Positions 47,583 to 57,322 are shown, counted from the first letter of the stretch. The stretch: 64,000 bases of DNA from Bacillus altitudinis 41KF2b (GCF_000691145.1 NZ_ASJC01000003.1:310001-374000); one strand, 5' to 3'. Notes: generated by a model not told the origin, from the letters alone. Made by a program: numbers and translations.

Positions 47583-48770
47583 ATGCAAAACAAACAAAAT
47601 CACTTTGCCCTTCTCGCACTAGCGATTAGTGCATTTGCTATAGGTACAACTGAATTTATCTCTGTAGGTCTCCTGCCGATGATCTCAGAAGACTTTGGCG
47701 TGAGTGTCAGTCAGGCCGGATGGACCGTTTCTTTATATGCGCTCGGTGTTACCTTTGGCGCACCAATTCTAACCTCACTTACGTCAACGATGAAAAAAAA
47801 GACATTGCTTCTGCTCATTATGCTCGTCTTTTTGATCGGAAATACACTCGCCACGATTGCCCCGACTTTTTCTGTACTCTTAATCGGACGAGTGATTTCA
47901 GCCCTATCACATGGCGTATTTATGTCGATTGGCTCGACCATTGCCGCAAGCCTTGTGGTGAAAGAAAAGCGGGCAAGCGCTATTGCCTTTATGTTCACTG
48001 GTTTAACAGTCGCTACTGTGACCGGTGTGCCATTCGGTACGTTTCTTGGTCATGAGCTCGGCTGGCGGACGTCATTTGGTGTGATTGTTATGATTGGCGT
48101 AATCGCACTGATTTCTAACTATTTCCTTGTTCCGTCTCAATTGAAACAGGGCGTGAAAACAACGTTTAAGGATCAAGCAGCCTTATTAAAGTCGAAAAGA
48201 ATATTGCTTTTATTTGTCATTACTGCTACAGGGTATGGAGGAACTTTTGTCGTCTTCACCTATTTATCCCCTCTCTTGCAGCATGTGACAGGTCTTGCGC
48301 CTGGAACAGTTGCATTGATCCTGCTGTTATACGGGATGACCATCGCCGCTGGGAATGTCATTGGCGGAAAAGCAGCGAATAAACAGCCAATGAAGGCACT
48401 GATTTATATGTTTATCATTCAAAGTCTCATCTTGTTTATCCTTAGCTTTACTGCTGGATTTATGACACTCGGGATTGGAACTGTGATGCTGATGGGACTG
48501 TTTGCTTTCATGAATGTCCCCGGCCTTCAAGTTGCCGTCGTTGATTTTGCAGAAAGGTATACACCTGGAGCTGTCGACGTTGCTTCCGCTCTGAATATCG
48601 CTGCCTTTAATGCAGGTATCGCCATTGGTTCATTTTTAGGCGGCATCGTGACAGATACCCTTGGGCTTGTGCATACCGGCTGGGTTGGCGGCATCATGGT
48701 GCTCATGGCGGCCATACTCACGATGGTGAGTCATCAAATCGAACAAAAAGAATACAAACAAACCATGTAA
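47583..48770 (+). CDS. ytbD: YtbD, MFS transporter (DHA1, AraJ-like)
   Basis: 395-residue exporter with 12 transmembrane segments of the DHA1 drug/sugar efflux type. It shows the family N-terminus FALLALAISAFAIGTTEFISVGLLPMISEDFG, the motif A remnant LTSTMKKKTLLL between TM2 and TM3, and motif C in TM5 (ATVTGVPFGTFLG). The substrate is unknown. ATG 47583 lies behind AAAGAAGGATG. Forms an operon with ytbE (13 bp downstream) and is divergent from ytcD, a usual arrangement for repressor-controlled detoxification. Confidence 0.9.
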   Translation: MQNKQNHFALLALAISAFAIGTTEFISVGLLPMISEDFGVSVSQAGWTVSLYALGVTFGAPILTSLTSTMKKKTLLLLIMLVFLIGNTLATIAPTFSVLLIGRVISALSHGVFMSIGSTIAASLVVKEKRASAIAFMFTGLTVATVTGVPFGTFLGHELGWRTSFGVIVMIGVIALISNYFLVPSQLKQGVKTTFKDQAALLKSKRILLLFVITATGYGGTFVVFTYLSPLLQHVTGLAPGTVALILLLYGMTIAAGNVIGGKAANKQPMKALIYMFIIQSLILFILSFTAGFMTLGIGTVMLMGLFAFMNVPGLQVAVVDFAERYTPGAVDVASALNIAAFNAGIAIGSFLGGIVTDTLGLVHTGWVGGIMVLMAAILTMVSHQIEQKEYKQTM

Positions 48771-48783
48771 AGGAGTCTTTCAT

Positions 48784-49623
48784 ATGAACGATTTACAAAG
48801 TACAAAAACATTAAACAACGGCGTCCGCATGCCAGGATTTGGTCTTGGGGTCTTTCAGGTTGAAGAGGGAACGGAATTAATTGAAGCTGTTAAAACAGCC
48901 ATTCAATTAGGATATCGCAGTATTGATACAGCTTCTATTTACGGCAATGAAGAAGGTGTTGGACGAGGCATACAACTTGGTCTAGCAGAAACAGGCCTTC
49001 GCCGCGAAGACATCTTTGTGACATCCAAAGTGTGGAATGCCGATTTAGGATATGAAGCGACACTAAAAGCATACGAAGACAGCCTGAAAAAACTTCAGCT
49101 TGATTATCTTGATCTGTATTTAATTCACTGGCCAGTTGAAGGGAAATACAAGGAAGCATGGCGCGCGCTTGAAACGCTGTACCGTGAAGGAAAAGTCAGA
49201 GCCATCGGTGTGAGTAACTTTCAGCCGCATCATCTAGACGAATTATTGACAGATGCGGACATCATTCCAGCAATTAATCAAGTCGAGTTTCATCCAAAAC
49301 TCACGCAGGAAACGCTGTTTACGTATTTGAAAACACATGGCATCCAAATGGAAGCCTGGTCACCACTTATGCAGGGAGAGCTGCTGCACCACCCGCTGAT
49401 CACGGAGCTTGCGGGCACATACAGCAAAACACCTGCTCAAATTATTTTGCGCTGGGATGTGCAAAAAGGCGTCATTACGATTCCTAAATCAACGAAAGCC
49501 CATCGTTTAAAAGAAAATGCCGATATTTTTGATTTTGTCCTATCTGATGAGGATATGAAGCGCCTGTCTGACTTAAATGAAAATAAACGAATTGGTCCTG
49601 ATCCAGACAACTTCGATTTTTAA
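48784..49623 (+). CDS. ytbE: YtbE, aldo/keto reductase
   Basis: 279-residue NADPH-dependent aldo/keto reductase (B. subtilis YtbE 280 aa). The tetrad residues are visible: D in YRSIDTASIYGNEEGVG with catalytic Y, K in FVTSKVWNADLG and H in DLYLIHWPVEGKYK. The NADP-phosphate binding TIPKSTKAHRLKENADIFDF is at the C-terminus. Reduces carbonyls such as methylglyoxal or other aldehydes, fitting co-regulation with an efflux pump and an electrophile-sensing type regulator. AAAGGAG precedes ATG 48784. Confidence 0.92.
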   Translation: MNDLQSTKTLNNGVRMPGFGLGVFQVEEGTELIEAVKTAIQLGYRSIDTASIYGNEEGVGRGIQLGLAETGLRREDIFVTSKVWNADLGYEATLKAYEDSLKKLQLDYLDLYLIHWPVEGKYKEAWRALETLYREGKVRAIGVSNFQPHHLDELLTDADIIPAINQVEFHPKLTQETLFTYLKTHGIQMEAWSPLMQGELLHHPLITELAGTYSKTPAQIILRWDVQKGVITIPKSTKAHRLKENADIFDFVLSDEDMKRLSDLNENKRIGPDPDNFDF

Positions 49624-49628
49624 TGAAA

Positions 49629-49658
49629 ACACCCCCGCTTTTTACTAAGCGGGGGTCT
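49629..49658. terminator. Terminator between ytbE and ytcQ
   Basis: ACCCCCGCTT (49631-49640) and AAGCGGGGGT (49647-49656) form a 10-bp GC-rich stem. The T-run is better on the minus strand, so it mainly serves ytcQ. Confidence 0.88.
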
Positions 49659-49667
49659 TCATGTTCA

Positions 49668-51167
49668 TCATTTTGATTTTTTAAAGGAAGCTTCATATTC
49701 TTCTATGATTTTATTTCCACCATTTGATTTCCACTTCTCTACATCTTTCTTAAATTGTTCTTCGTTGATATCACCAAGAATGAACTTATAGGTCGCATCA
49801 TCGATGATTTTCTTCAATTCATTTCCTCGCTCTGATGCTGTTTCTGAATACAGGCTTTCAGCAGGGTTAGCGACAATGATGTTTTTATTGTCTTCTTCCA
49901 GCTCTTCATATTTTGTACGAACTGCATCGCCTTTATTTTTCAAGTAACGTTTATCAATCCCTACGAGGCTGACAAGCGGCTGTACATCTGTCTGCCAGCT
50001 TTTCACTTGGCTTTCTTCCCTCACAAATGTATTTCCATCTTGTTTGTTATAATGCTTTCCATCAATCCCGTATGTCATGAGACCATACACGTCTTCTTCT
50101 GCAATGCGGTCAAAGAAAGCCAAAATTCTCTTTAACTCTGCTTCTGATTTGACGCTTGTTTTCGGGAAGGCGAAGATGCCATTATGGCCGCCTGATGCCC
50201 ATACACGTTCTTTGCCATCTGGGCCTTTGATTCGGTTGATAATATCCACTTCCATGTTTTTATCTGTTGCATCATCTCTTAAGTTCACTGCATCTACCAT
50301 ATTTCCAACATAGATACCCGCTTTTCCTTGTGAAAACAATTCTTGCTGCTGCGTTTTGCTTGTGACTGGGAAGTCTTTGTTTATATAACCATTGTCACGC
50401 AGCTTTTTCATATATTTCATTGTATTCATATACTCATCTGTCATAAAGTCTGGCGTAAATTTGCCATTTTCTTCTTTCCAATCTGTTGGCATTCCTTCAT
50501 AAGAACCAAGCGTTTTAAATGCACCGTAAATCAAATCATTACGGTCTGTAAAACCAATTGTATCGTCCTTACCATTTTTGTTCGGATCTTTTTCAGTAAA
50601 TGCCTTGGCTACTTCATAAAGGTCATCCAGCGTTTTTGGTGTATCCAAATTTAAATTTTCAAGCCAATCCTTTCGAATGACAATCCCTTGTCTTGAAAGT
50701 GGTCTCTCTCTATAAATGCCATAAAGCTTCCCATCGATAGAGGCATTTTTATTAATCAGTTCGTTCATCTTACTTAAATTTGGATAATCCTTTAAGTATG
50801 GACCGATTTCCCAGAACATGCCTGATCTAAACGCATTGATAGCAGATGAATTCTTAATGTCTTGAATCGTCACAATTTGCGGGAGGTTCCCTGCGGCAAG
50901 TGCTGAATTTAAACGGTCTTCTTTCACCGCATCAGGCACCCACGTAATATCAAGCTCTGTATTTGTGAGCTTCTCAATCTCTTCTAACACTGAATCTTTC
51001 GGCGGCTGCTGATGATACAAAATCGCCATCCATGTCAGCTTCACCTTTTTGTCTAAATCAACCTTTTCATCTGATGAGCTTGCCCCTTTACTTGAACAAG
51101 CTGACAGAATACCGCTTGCGGCAAATAACAAAACAAAGGCAATCAGCCATAATTTCTTTCTCCCCAT
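49668..51167 (-). CDS. ytcQ: YtcQ, sugar-binding lipoprotein (LplA family)
   Basis: 499-residue extracellular solute-binding lipoprotein. The signal peptide ends in the lipobox L-S-A-C24; the mature protein has the two-lobe family 1 binding fold with MWEIGPYLKDYPNLSKM-like and PNKNGKDDTIGFTDRNDL segments; the latter looks like a calcium-binding D-x-N-x-N/D loop. It captures oligosaccharides, probably from rhamnogalacturonan, for YtcP and YteP. ATG 51167 behind GGAGGGATC-type ribosome site, 25 bp after ytcP. Last gene of the ytcP-ytcQ transcript. Confidence 0.92.
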   Translation of the reverse strand: MGRKKLWLIAFVLLFAASGILSACSSKGASSSDEKVDLDKKVKLTWMAILYHQQPPKDSVLEEIEKLTNTELDITWVPDAVKEDRLNSALAAGNLPQIVTIQDIKNSSAINAFRSGMFWEIGPYLKDYPNLSKMNELINKNASIDGKLYGIYRERPLSRQGIVIRKDWLENLNLDTPKTLDDLYEVAKAFTEKDPNKNGKDDTIGFTDRNDLIYGAFKTLGSYEGMPTDWKEENGKFTPDFMTDEYMNTMKYMKKLRDNGYINKDFPVTSKTQQQELFSQGKAGIYVGNMVDAVNLRDDATDKNMEVDIINRIKGPDGKERVWASGGHNGIFAFPKTSVKSEAELKRILAFFDRIAEEDVYGLMTYGIDGKHYNKQDGNTFVREESQVKSWQTDVQPLVSLVGIDKRYLKNKGDAVRTKYEELEEDNKNIIVANPAESLYSETASERGNELKKIIDDATYKFILGDINEEQFKKDVEKWKSNGGNKIIEEYEASFKKSK

Positions 51168-51192
51168 AAGATCCCTCCGTTATTCCATCTTT

Positions 51193-52071
51193 TTAACCCT
51201 TTACAGAACCTAGTAATGCCCCTTTGTTGAAATGCTTTTGAATAAATGGATAGACAAGCAGAACGGGAATGGTCGCCACGACGATGACCGCCATTTTAAT
51301 GGTTTGGTCTGGCGGCGGTGTTGATGAGCCCATATCTGACATATCTCCCTGCATACCGCTTGATACAATGACGATTTGTCTTAACAGGACCTGAATCGGC
51401 CATTTCACTGAATCGTTTAAATATAAAATGGCTGTCATGTACGTATTCCAATACGTCACGGCATAAAAAAGTGAAATCGTCGCAATAGCTGGCAAAGAAA
51501 GTGGCAGCACAATTTTAAAGAAGATCCCTAAGTCGTTACAGCCGTCCATCTTCGCTGATTCTTCAAGGCTTGCCGGAATGTTTTGAAAGAAGTTTTTCAA
51601 AATGATCAAATTGAATGCATTGATGGCCACTGGCAGAATGAGTGACCAGTAAGTATCAAGCAGCCCAAGTGTTTTCACGACAATAAACGTCGGAATCATC
51701 CCTCCGCTAAACAGCATCGTGAAGACAACGAGAAACATGAGGGTTCTTCGGCCCTTTAGCTCCTGACGAGACAGCCCATACGCCATAAGTGAGGACAAAA
51801 ACATGCTGACCGCTGTTCCAACGAGTGTCACAAGAATGGATACAATCAGGCTGCGATACACAATATCTGTAGAAAAGATATAGCGATAGGCCTCTAGAGA
51901 AAACGTCGTTGGAAACAAAATAAACTTCTTTGAGATGACCTCTTCTACTGTCGCAAAAGAGGCGGCAATGACATGGATGAACGGGAGCACACATATTAAT
52001 GCGAACATGAGTAGAAAAGAGTAATTAAATACATTGAACAATCGGCCTTTAATAGAACGATCTATGTTCAT
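51193..52071 (-). CDS. ytcP: YtcP, sugar ABC transporter permease (LplC type)
   Basis: 292-residue permease with six hydrophobic segments and the EAA loop ESAKMDGCNDLGIFFKIVLPLSLPAI. The C-terminal VYPFIQKHFNKGALLGSVKG is the CUT1-type ending. It pairs with an LplB-type permease, here most likely YteP. ATG 52071 is preferred to the GTG just before it because AAAGGG is closer to a workable distance. A perfect cre box lies 13 bp upstream of the start, so expression should be repressed when preferred sugars are present. Confidence 0.92.
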   Translation of the reverse strand: MNIDRSIKGRLFNVFNYSFLLMFALICVLPFIHVIAASFATVEEVISKKFILFPTTFSLEAYRYIFSTDIVYRSLIVSILVTLVGTAVSMFLSSLMAYGLSRQELKGRRTLMFLVVFTMLFSGGMIPTFIVVKTLGLLDTYWSLILPVAINAFNLIILKNFFQNIPASLEESAKMDGCNDLGIFFKIVLPLSLPAIATISLFYAVTYWNTYMTAILYLNDSVKWPIQVLLRQIVIVSSGMQGDMSDMGSSTPPPDQTIKMAVIVVATIPVLLVYPFIQKHFNKGALLGSVKG

Positions 52072-52083
52072 CACGCCCTTTCT

Positions 52084-52098
52084 TTGTAAGCGTTATCA
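52084..52098 (+). promoter_or_regulatory. cre (CcpA operator) upstream of ytcP
   Basis: TTGTAAGCGTTATCA matches every position of WTGNAANCGNWWNCA, 13 bp upstream of the ytcP start codon. Location downstream of any promoter suggests roadblock repression by CcpA. Confidence 0.78.
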
Positions 52099-52271
52099 TT
52101 TCGTCTGAACATAAGCTGCAGCCTTTGACGATATCGTGATTAAAATGTAACAAACGGGGAAAGAAAGCGTCTATAATCATCATGACAGACCACAGAGATG
52201 ATCATGCCATTCGTGCTTTTAGCCTCATCAATGAAAAGAAAAAGATCATGAGCTAATGTCATGATTATGCC

Positions 52272-53024
52272 CTATGCCTGATCGTTTTCTTTCAGAATTT
52301 CTGCCGTATTGACATCTGGCCTGTAGCCTAACTCCAGCTTCGTTTTCTCAGTAGACCAAGGTTTTCCTTCGTTTTCTGATACGGCATAATAAGTCCCGAA
52401 TGGAACGTCCGTTTCGATGGCAGCCTTGATCATGCCGAAAAGGTCTTCATGTGAAAGAAGCGTTCGTTTCGTTCTTTTTTTGGTGTGCAATCCTTCCATC
52501 TCATCTGTCACGACGGTTCCAATTCTCAAATTGATGACAGACATACCTGTTTGATCGTGAAACAAACGCCCAAGCTGTTCGGAAGCAAATTTTAAAATGC
52601 CATACACATTTTTCGTTGCTGGTACATCATCAGTCGTAATTTCTCGCCCTAGTAAGGAGTGACCATCTTTTTCATATCGATCTGTCACATGATTACTGCT
52701 TGCAAAAATGACTTTTGGAATGCTTAACCGGGCCGCTGAACGAAACATATCATACGTGCTTTTCCAAAACACATCATTCATTTTTGCAAACTCCTTTTCA
52801 TTCATCACATCATGCGTCATGTCCACGTTTAAAAGATGAATGATCACATCTGTATCTCTTGGGATGACTTGAAACAAATTCTCTTCAATTGCCGCATCTG
52901 CCATGATGACTTCTTCTACACACCTTGTTTGATCAATGATGGTCACGTCATACTCCGAAGAGAGCTCTTTAGTTAATAAACGTCCGATGACACCACATCC
53001 GCCAATCATGGTGATTTTTTTCAT
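52272..53024 (-). CDS. ytbQ: NAD-dependent epimerase/dehydratase (YtbQ-like)
   Basis: 250-residue short-chain/epimerase-fold protein. The Rossmann loop ITMIGGCGVIGRLLTKEL is at 4-21, with VIIHLLNVD and FASSNHVTDRY (Ser) followed by the downstream Tyr-Lys in YGILKFASEQL, i.e. the YxxxK catalytic pair. It is the last gene after ytaP (52-bp gap), about 200 bp before ytcP. Orthology to B. subtilis YtbQ is based on size and position; there it follows the biotin genes, which are absent here. A role in processing an imported sugar or uronate is plausible from context only. Confidence 0.72.
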   Translation of the reverse strand: MKKITMIGGCGVIGRLLTKELSSEYDVTIIDQTRCVEEVIMADAAIEENLFQVIPRDTDVIIHLLNVDMTHDVMNEKEFAKMNDVFWKSTYDMFRSAARLSIPKVIFASSNHVTDRYEKDGHSLLGREITTDDVPATKNVYGILKFASEQLGRLFHDQTGMSVINLRIGTVVTDEMEGLHTKKRTKRTLLSHEDLFGMIKAAIETDVPFGTYYAVSENEGKPWSTEKTKLELGYRPDVNTAEILKENDQA

Positions 53025-53076
53025 CTGTTTCCTCCTTCATCTTCTATCGGAGTAGTATGTCCATGCCGTCTATTGA

Positions 53077-53979
53077 TTACAGCCACTTTTTCAAAAAACG
53101 TGTAGCCTCGTGGCGCATAGCAGCCGTTTCAAAATGACCTGCATGTAGACCTACAAGCTGATAACGTTCCTTTAAGGAAGCAGCTTGATAGGCTTGACTT
53201 AATGTCTGTTGAATTCGTCCAACACCTTCAGCAGGTGTAAGCTGATCATGTTTTCCAACTAAGCTTAAATGCGGTCTCGGGAAAATCATTTCTTGGATGT
53301 CAGCTGCTGTAAAGTACTTAGCTAAGCTTGGTACATAATAGTAAAAACCGTGTCTATCTAAATGATTCGTTTCAATCAATGTGTGATGATCAACCTGTGC
53401 GCAAAGATCCACACACACACTGACCCTCTCATCAAGTGCTGCCGTCCACCATGAAAGAAGACCGCCCATTGACATCCCAAAAACAGCTAAACGCTCTGGG
53501 AGCACATCAGAGCGGGAAAACAAATAATCAATTGCACACATGCTCTCATACAGCATCATGCCCCACATCACTTTTCCTGTTAACAGCATTTCTTTGAAAA
53601 TTTCACTTTCTGTTCTGCCCCTTCTTTCACCAAATCCCGCGTGGTCAATCGCCAACACACTATAACCTTTTGAAGTGAATTCTTTTGCGTATGAAGGCGC
53701 TTGCAAATAATGAGCCCCCTTCAATAACTCTTCTTTCCCATCCACATAATTCCCACCATGAGAATGCTGGAACAAGACAACAGGCCTTTTTTTCACTGTA
53801 TCTTTCGGCTTCACAAAATAAGCCGGAACTTCCTCCACCCCATGAATAGAGAGAATGAGAGTTTCTACTAAGTACGATTCACGTTCCTCAATCTTTAACG
53901 TATACGCCTCCACACGATGGCGCTCTGGCATTTCCCCTAATAAACTGAGCAGTTGTTCACGTTTGCTTTCCTTTTCCAT
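53077..53979 (-). CDS. ytaP: YtaP, alpha/beta hydrolase (acetyl-esterase-like)
   Basis: 300-residue alpha/beta hydrolase without signal peptide. The nucleophile elbow is G-M-S-M-G-G near residue 168, the acid is in GKHDQLTP and the histidine in GLHAGHFETAAM, a complete triad. The oxyanion HSHGGN and DHAGFGER resemble deacetylases/dienelactone-type esterases. Since rhamnogalacturonan is acetylated in plants, de-acetylation of imported fragments is an attractive but untested role. ATG 53979 has GAGGAG 8 nt upstream. Starts the leftward ytaP-ytbQ pair. Confidence 0.82.
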   Translation of the reverse strand: MEKESKREQLLSLLGEMPERHRVEAYTLKIEERESYLVETLILSIHGVEEVPAYFVKPKDTVKKRPVVLFQHSHGGNYVDGKEELLKGAHYLQAPSYAKEFTSKGYSVLAIDHAGFGERRGRTESEIFKEMLLTGKVMWGMMLYESMCAIDYLFSRSDVLPERLAVFGMSMGGLLSWWTAALDERVSVCVDLCAQVDHHTLIETNHLDRHGFYYYVPSLAKYFTAADIQEMIFPRPHLSLVGKHDQLTPAEGVGRIQQTLSQAYQAASLKERYQLVGLHAGHFETAAMRHEATRFLKKWL

Positions 53980-54074
53980 TGACGTCACTCCTCATTTTCT
54001 TGATCAACTTGTTAAATACGAGATTGATGGGGGAATCACCTTGTTTTCGACAAAATTATGTCCCGGGAAATAAA

Positions 54075-54106
54075 CAACACCCATCGGTATCAACCGATGG
54101 GTGCGT
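54075..54106 (-). terminator. Terminator of leuS
   Basis: CACCCATCGGT and ACCGATGGGTG (arms 54078-54088 and 54093-54103) with a 4-nt loop, then TTGTTTATTT on the minus strand. Confidence 0.9.
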
Positions 54107-54109
54107 TCA

Positions 54110-56524
54110 TTAGTTCGCGACAATATTGACAAGTTTTCCAGGAACCGCAATCACTTTACGGATTGTTTTCCCTTCAAGCTGTTCTTTTACCCGTGCATCA
54201 TTTTTCGCAAGCTCTTCTAGCTGCTCTTTTGTTGCATCAGCAGGAACCGTTAATTTTGCTTTCACTTTTCCATTTAGCTGTACGACAATTTCCACTTCAT
54301 CATCGACAAGTTTTGACTCATCATATTGCGGCCATGCTTCATAAGAAATAGACCCTTCATGACCAAGTTTGTTCCAAAGCTCTTCCGCTACATGCGGTGC
54401 AATTGGAGAAAGAAGTTTCACAAAGCCTTCTGCATATTCTTTCGGCAGTGTGTCAGCCTTGTATGCATCGTTGATGAACACCATTAATTGTGAAATCCCA
54501 GTATTGAAACGTAAGCCTTCATAATGATCTGTTACCTTCATGACGGTTTCATGGTAGCTTCGCTCTAATGGCCCGCCAGATTGCTCTGTCACTTTATCAC
54601 TGATGGAGCCATCTTCATTTGTAAACAGACGCCATACACGATCTAGGAAACGACGAGCACCATCAAGACCTGTTTCAGACCAAGCAATTGACGCATCTAA
54701 AGGCCCCATGAACATTTCATACAGTCTTAATGTATCTGCACCATGAGATTCTACGATATCATCTGGGTTGACAACATTCCCTTTTGATTTACTCATTTTT
54801 TCATTATTTTCACCAAGAATCATTCCTTGGTTGAACAATTTCATGAACGGTTCTTTTGTTGGAACAACACCAATATCATACAAGAATTTATGCCAGAATC
54901 GTGCATATAGCAGATGAAGCACAGCATGTTCTGCTCCACCAATATACACATCAACCGGAAGCCATTTCTTCAGCTTTTCAGGCGATGCAAGTTCTTCTGT
55001 GTTATGTGGATCAATATAACGTAAGAAGTACCAGCAGCTACCTGCCCATTGTGGCATCGTATTCGTTTCACGGCGGCCTTTCTTACCTGTTACAGGATCT
55101 ACAACCTCAACCCAGTCTTTAATATTGGCTAAAGGTGATTCACCTGTTCCGCTTGGCTTAATCTCAGTCGTCTTAGGCAAAATCAGTGGAAGCTCTTCCT
55201 CTGAAACAGCTGAAGATGTTCCGTCCTCCCAATGAATAATTGGAATTGGCTCTCCCCAGTAACGCTGACGGCTGAACAGCCAGTCTCTTAAACGATAAGT
55301 GACTTTCTTTTCACCTTTTTGATGTTCTTCCAGCCATGCAATCGCTTTTTCAATTGCTTCTTCTTTCCCTAAGCCGTTTAAGAAATCAGAGTTGATGTGC
55401 TTTCCATCACCTGTGTAAGCTTCTTTGTCAATGTCTCCACCTTCGACAACCTCTTTGATTGGAAGATCGAATGTTTTGGCGAATTCATAATCACGCTCAT
55501 CATGAGCAGGAACTGCCATGATCGCTCCAGTGCCATATGTGGCTAACACATAATCTGCAATCCAGATCGGCATCTTTTCCCCATTCAATGGATTGATGGC
55601 ATAAGCACCTGTGAAAATGCCCGTTTTCGTTTTAGCAAGATCTGTTCGCTCTAAGTCACTCTTAGACTGAATTTCTTTGATATATGCTTCAACTGCTTCT
55701 TTTTGAGCAGCTGTTGTAATTTTTTCAACTAGTGCATGCTCTGGTGCAAGAACGGCATATGTTGCACCAAATAGTGTATCAGGACGTGTTGTAAACACAG
55801 TAAACTGTTCGTCATGTCCTTCTACTTCGAAGTGAACATGTGCACCTTCAGAACGTCCAATCCAGTTGCGCTGCATGTCTTTGATGCTTTCAGGCCAATC
55901 AATGTCTTCTAAATCTTCTAACAGCCTGTCCGCATATGCTGTAATTTTTAGCATCCATTGCTTCATTGGACGTCTTTCAACAGGATGCCCTCCGCGCTCA
56001 CTTTTCCCATCAATGACTTCTTCATTTGCAAGGACTGTACCGAGTGCTGGGCACCAGTTTACAGGTACTTCATCAATATACGCCAATCCTTTTTCGTACA
56101 ATTTCAAGAAAATCCACTGGGTCCATTTATAATAATTCGGATCTGTCGTGTTAATTTCTCGATCCCAATCATACGAGAAGCCCAATGATTGAATTTGGCG
56201 GCGGAAATTATTAATGTTCTCTTCTGTAAATTCAGCTGGATCATTTCCTGTATCCAGCGCATATTGTTCCGCTGGAAGACCAAATGCGTCCCATCCCATT
56301 GGATGAAGAACATCGTATCCCTGCATACGTTTCATACGTGATAAAATATCCGTTGCTGTGTATCCTTCAGGATGCCCTACATGAAGCCCTGCTCCTGATG
56401 GATAAGGAAACATATCTAGCGCATAAAACTTTGGCTTATCTTCCGAGTCAGATGTGGCGAATGTTTTATGTGTCAGCCAATAATCCTGCCACTTTTTTTC
56501 AATTTCCCGATGCTGAAAACTCAA
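54110..56524 (-). CDS. leuS: Leucyl-tRNA synthetase
   Basis: Charges tRNA-Leu. The 804-residue class Ia enzyme shows HIGH as [15 protein letters not shown], the editing (CP1) domain with [12 protein letters not shown] and the conserved Asp in [12 protein letters not shown], the KMSKS loop [12 protein letters not shown], and the C-terminal domain [12 protein letters not shown]. The start is TTG 56524: AAAGGAGG lies 8 nt upstream, the N-terminus [11 protein letters not shown] matches B. subtilis, and the length is identical. An open frame extends 50 codons further upstream, but that is T-box leader. Transcribed behind the T-box below. Confidence 0.97.
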   Translation of the reverse strand: MSFQHREIEKKWQDYWLTHKTFATSDSEDKPKFYALDMFPYPSGAGLHVGHPEGYTATDILSRMKRMQGYDVLHPMGWDAFGLPAEQYALDTGNDPAEFTEENINNFRRQIQSLGFSYDWDREINTTDPNYYKWTQWIFLKLYEKGLAYIDEVPVNWCPALGTVLANEEVIDGKSERGGHPVERRPMKQWMLKITAYADRLLEDLEDIDWPESIKDMQRNWIGRSEGAHVHFEVEGHDEQFTVFTTRPDTLFGATYAVLAPEHALVEKITTAAQKEAVEAYIKEIQSKSDLERTDLAKTKTGIFTGAYAINPLNGEKMPIWIADYVLATYGTGAIMAVPAHDERDYEFAKTFDLPIKEVVEGGDIDKEAYTGDGKHINSDFLNGLGKEEAIEKAIAWLEEHQKGEKKVTYRLRDWLFSRQRYWGEPIPIIHWEDGTSSAVSEEELPLILPKTTEIKPSGTGESPLANIKDWVEVVDPVTGKKGRRETNTMPQWAGSCWYFLRYIDPHNTEELASPEKLKKWLPVDVYIGGAEHAVLHLLYARFWHKFLYDIGVVPTKEPFMKLFNQGMILGENNEKMSKSKGNVVNPDDIVESHGADTLRLYEMFMGPLDASIAWSETGLDGARRFLDRVWRLFTNEDGSISDKVTEQSGGPLERSYHETVMKVTDHYEGLRFNTGISQLMVFINDAYKADTLPKEYAEGFVKLLSPIAPHVAEELWNKLGHEGSISYEAWPQYDESKLVDDEVEIVVQLNGKVKAKLTVPADATKEQLEELAKNDARVKEQLEGKTIRKVIAVPGKLVNIVAN

Positions 56525-56534
56525 TGTGAAAACC

Positions 56535-56860
56535 TCCTTTAATATGTACGGCTTTATCTGCTCAGATGACCACTGCAAGAATTCAGATTTTTCTAAAATC
56601 AACAAAAAACCCTCATCCCTGGAAAGGGACGAGAGATTTTTTGGTTCCCGCGGTACCACCCTTGTTAGCGTCATGAACTGTTCATACGCTCACTTAATAT
56701 CTTTAACGCAGACATGCGACAGAAGCTTTAACGCAACTGCAACTCTGAGGCGAGTTCAGAAGCAGATTTGATTGACTTTCACCAGCCGTCAATTCTCTAA
56801 AGACAAATACTGCTTTCCTACTACTCCTCTTCACTGTTCTTATCGTAACCGTCATCTAAG
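56535..56860 (-). promoter_or_regulatory. Leucine T-box riboswitch leader of leuS
   Basis: The minus strand carries the T-box sequence AAGGGTGGTACCGCG (plus 56649-56663). It is followed by a terminator hairpin (CTCGTCCCT / AGGGATGAG, about 56608-56632) with a T-run. A CUC leucine codon (56752-56754) in GAACUCGCC is the likely specifier; the GGUGAAAGUC segment resembles the conserved region before the specifier loop. Confidence 0.92.
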
Positions 56861-56864
56861 TAGT

Positions 56865-56893
56865 ATTTTATAGAATTATGATCATAAGTGCAA
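56865..56893 (-). promoter_or_regulatory. SigA promoter of the leuS leader
   Basis: TTGCAC (56888-56893) and TAAAAT (56865-56870) with a 17-bp spacer on the minus strand. Confidence 0.7.
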
Positions 56894-56945
56894 GCAGGTT
56901 TGTATACAATGGGAATGTACCCTAGACTAGGGTAAAGTGAGGATA

Positions 56946-57269
56946 TTATTCGTGTGGAGATCGGTTATGACGGTTGGAGCCTGCATCCTGTGAACGTTCT
57001 TCTCTCACAAAATCGAAGCTTCGCAGAACTGCTTCTCCTCCGTAACCTGAAATAATGGATAAGATGATCAAGTGCAGACTAGATTCGGGATTTGAGGATA
57101 AGACAAGCAGTGTAGCAGCAATCATCCCAACGAGCCAATCTTCAATAAACCCTAGATAAATAAACTTCTTTGTCATTCTGGGCTTCTCTAGCCTGCCTTT
57201 TTTCTTTACGTGACCGAGAATGCCCATGACCCCTCCAATGGCGCAAGCAATAATGACTTGTTGCAGCAT
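56946..57269 (-). CDS. ytvB: YtvB, small DUF4257 membrane protein
   Basis: 107-residue protein with three hydrophobic segments (VIIACAIGGVMGILGHV, FIEDWLVGMIAATLLVLS, LIILSIISGYGGEAVL) separated by a basic loop KKKGRLEKPRMTKK. DUF4257 family, function unknown. The ATG at 57269 follows AAGGTG at 6 nt; the open frame continues 31 codons upstream but lacks a ribosome site there and includes the promoter. It has been noted next to the light receptor gene ytvA in B. subtilis too, though here the two are divergent. Confidence 0.82.
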   Translation of the reverse strand: MLQQVIIACAIGGVMGILGHVKKKGRLEKPRMTKKFIYLGFIEDWLVGMIAATLLVLSSNPESSLHLIILSIISGYGGEAVLRSFDFVREERSQDAGSNRHNRSPHE

Positions 57270-57293
57270 TTTCATCACCTTCCTAAAGCCCTT

Positions 57294-57322
57294 AGAATAG
57301 TAAAGCGACTTCAGGCTGTCCA
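57294..57322 (-). promoter_or_regulatory. Promoter of ytvB
   Basis: TGGACA (57317-57322) and TATTCT (57294-57299) with a 17-bp spacer on the minus strand, supporting the internal start at 57269. Confidence 0.55.

Noticed and set aside
56525-56674. N-terminal extension of leuS (50 codons upstream of TTG 56524)
   Set aside because: It runs through the T-box antiterminator, lacks a ribosome site, and B. subtilis LeuS is exactly the shorter length.
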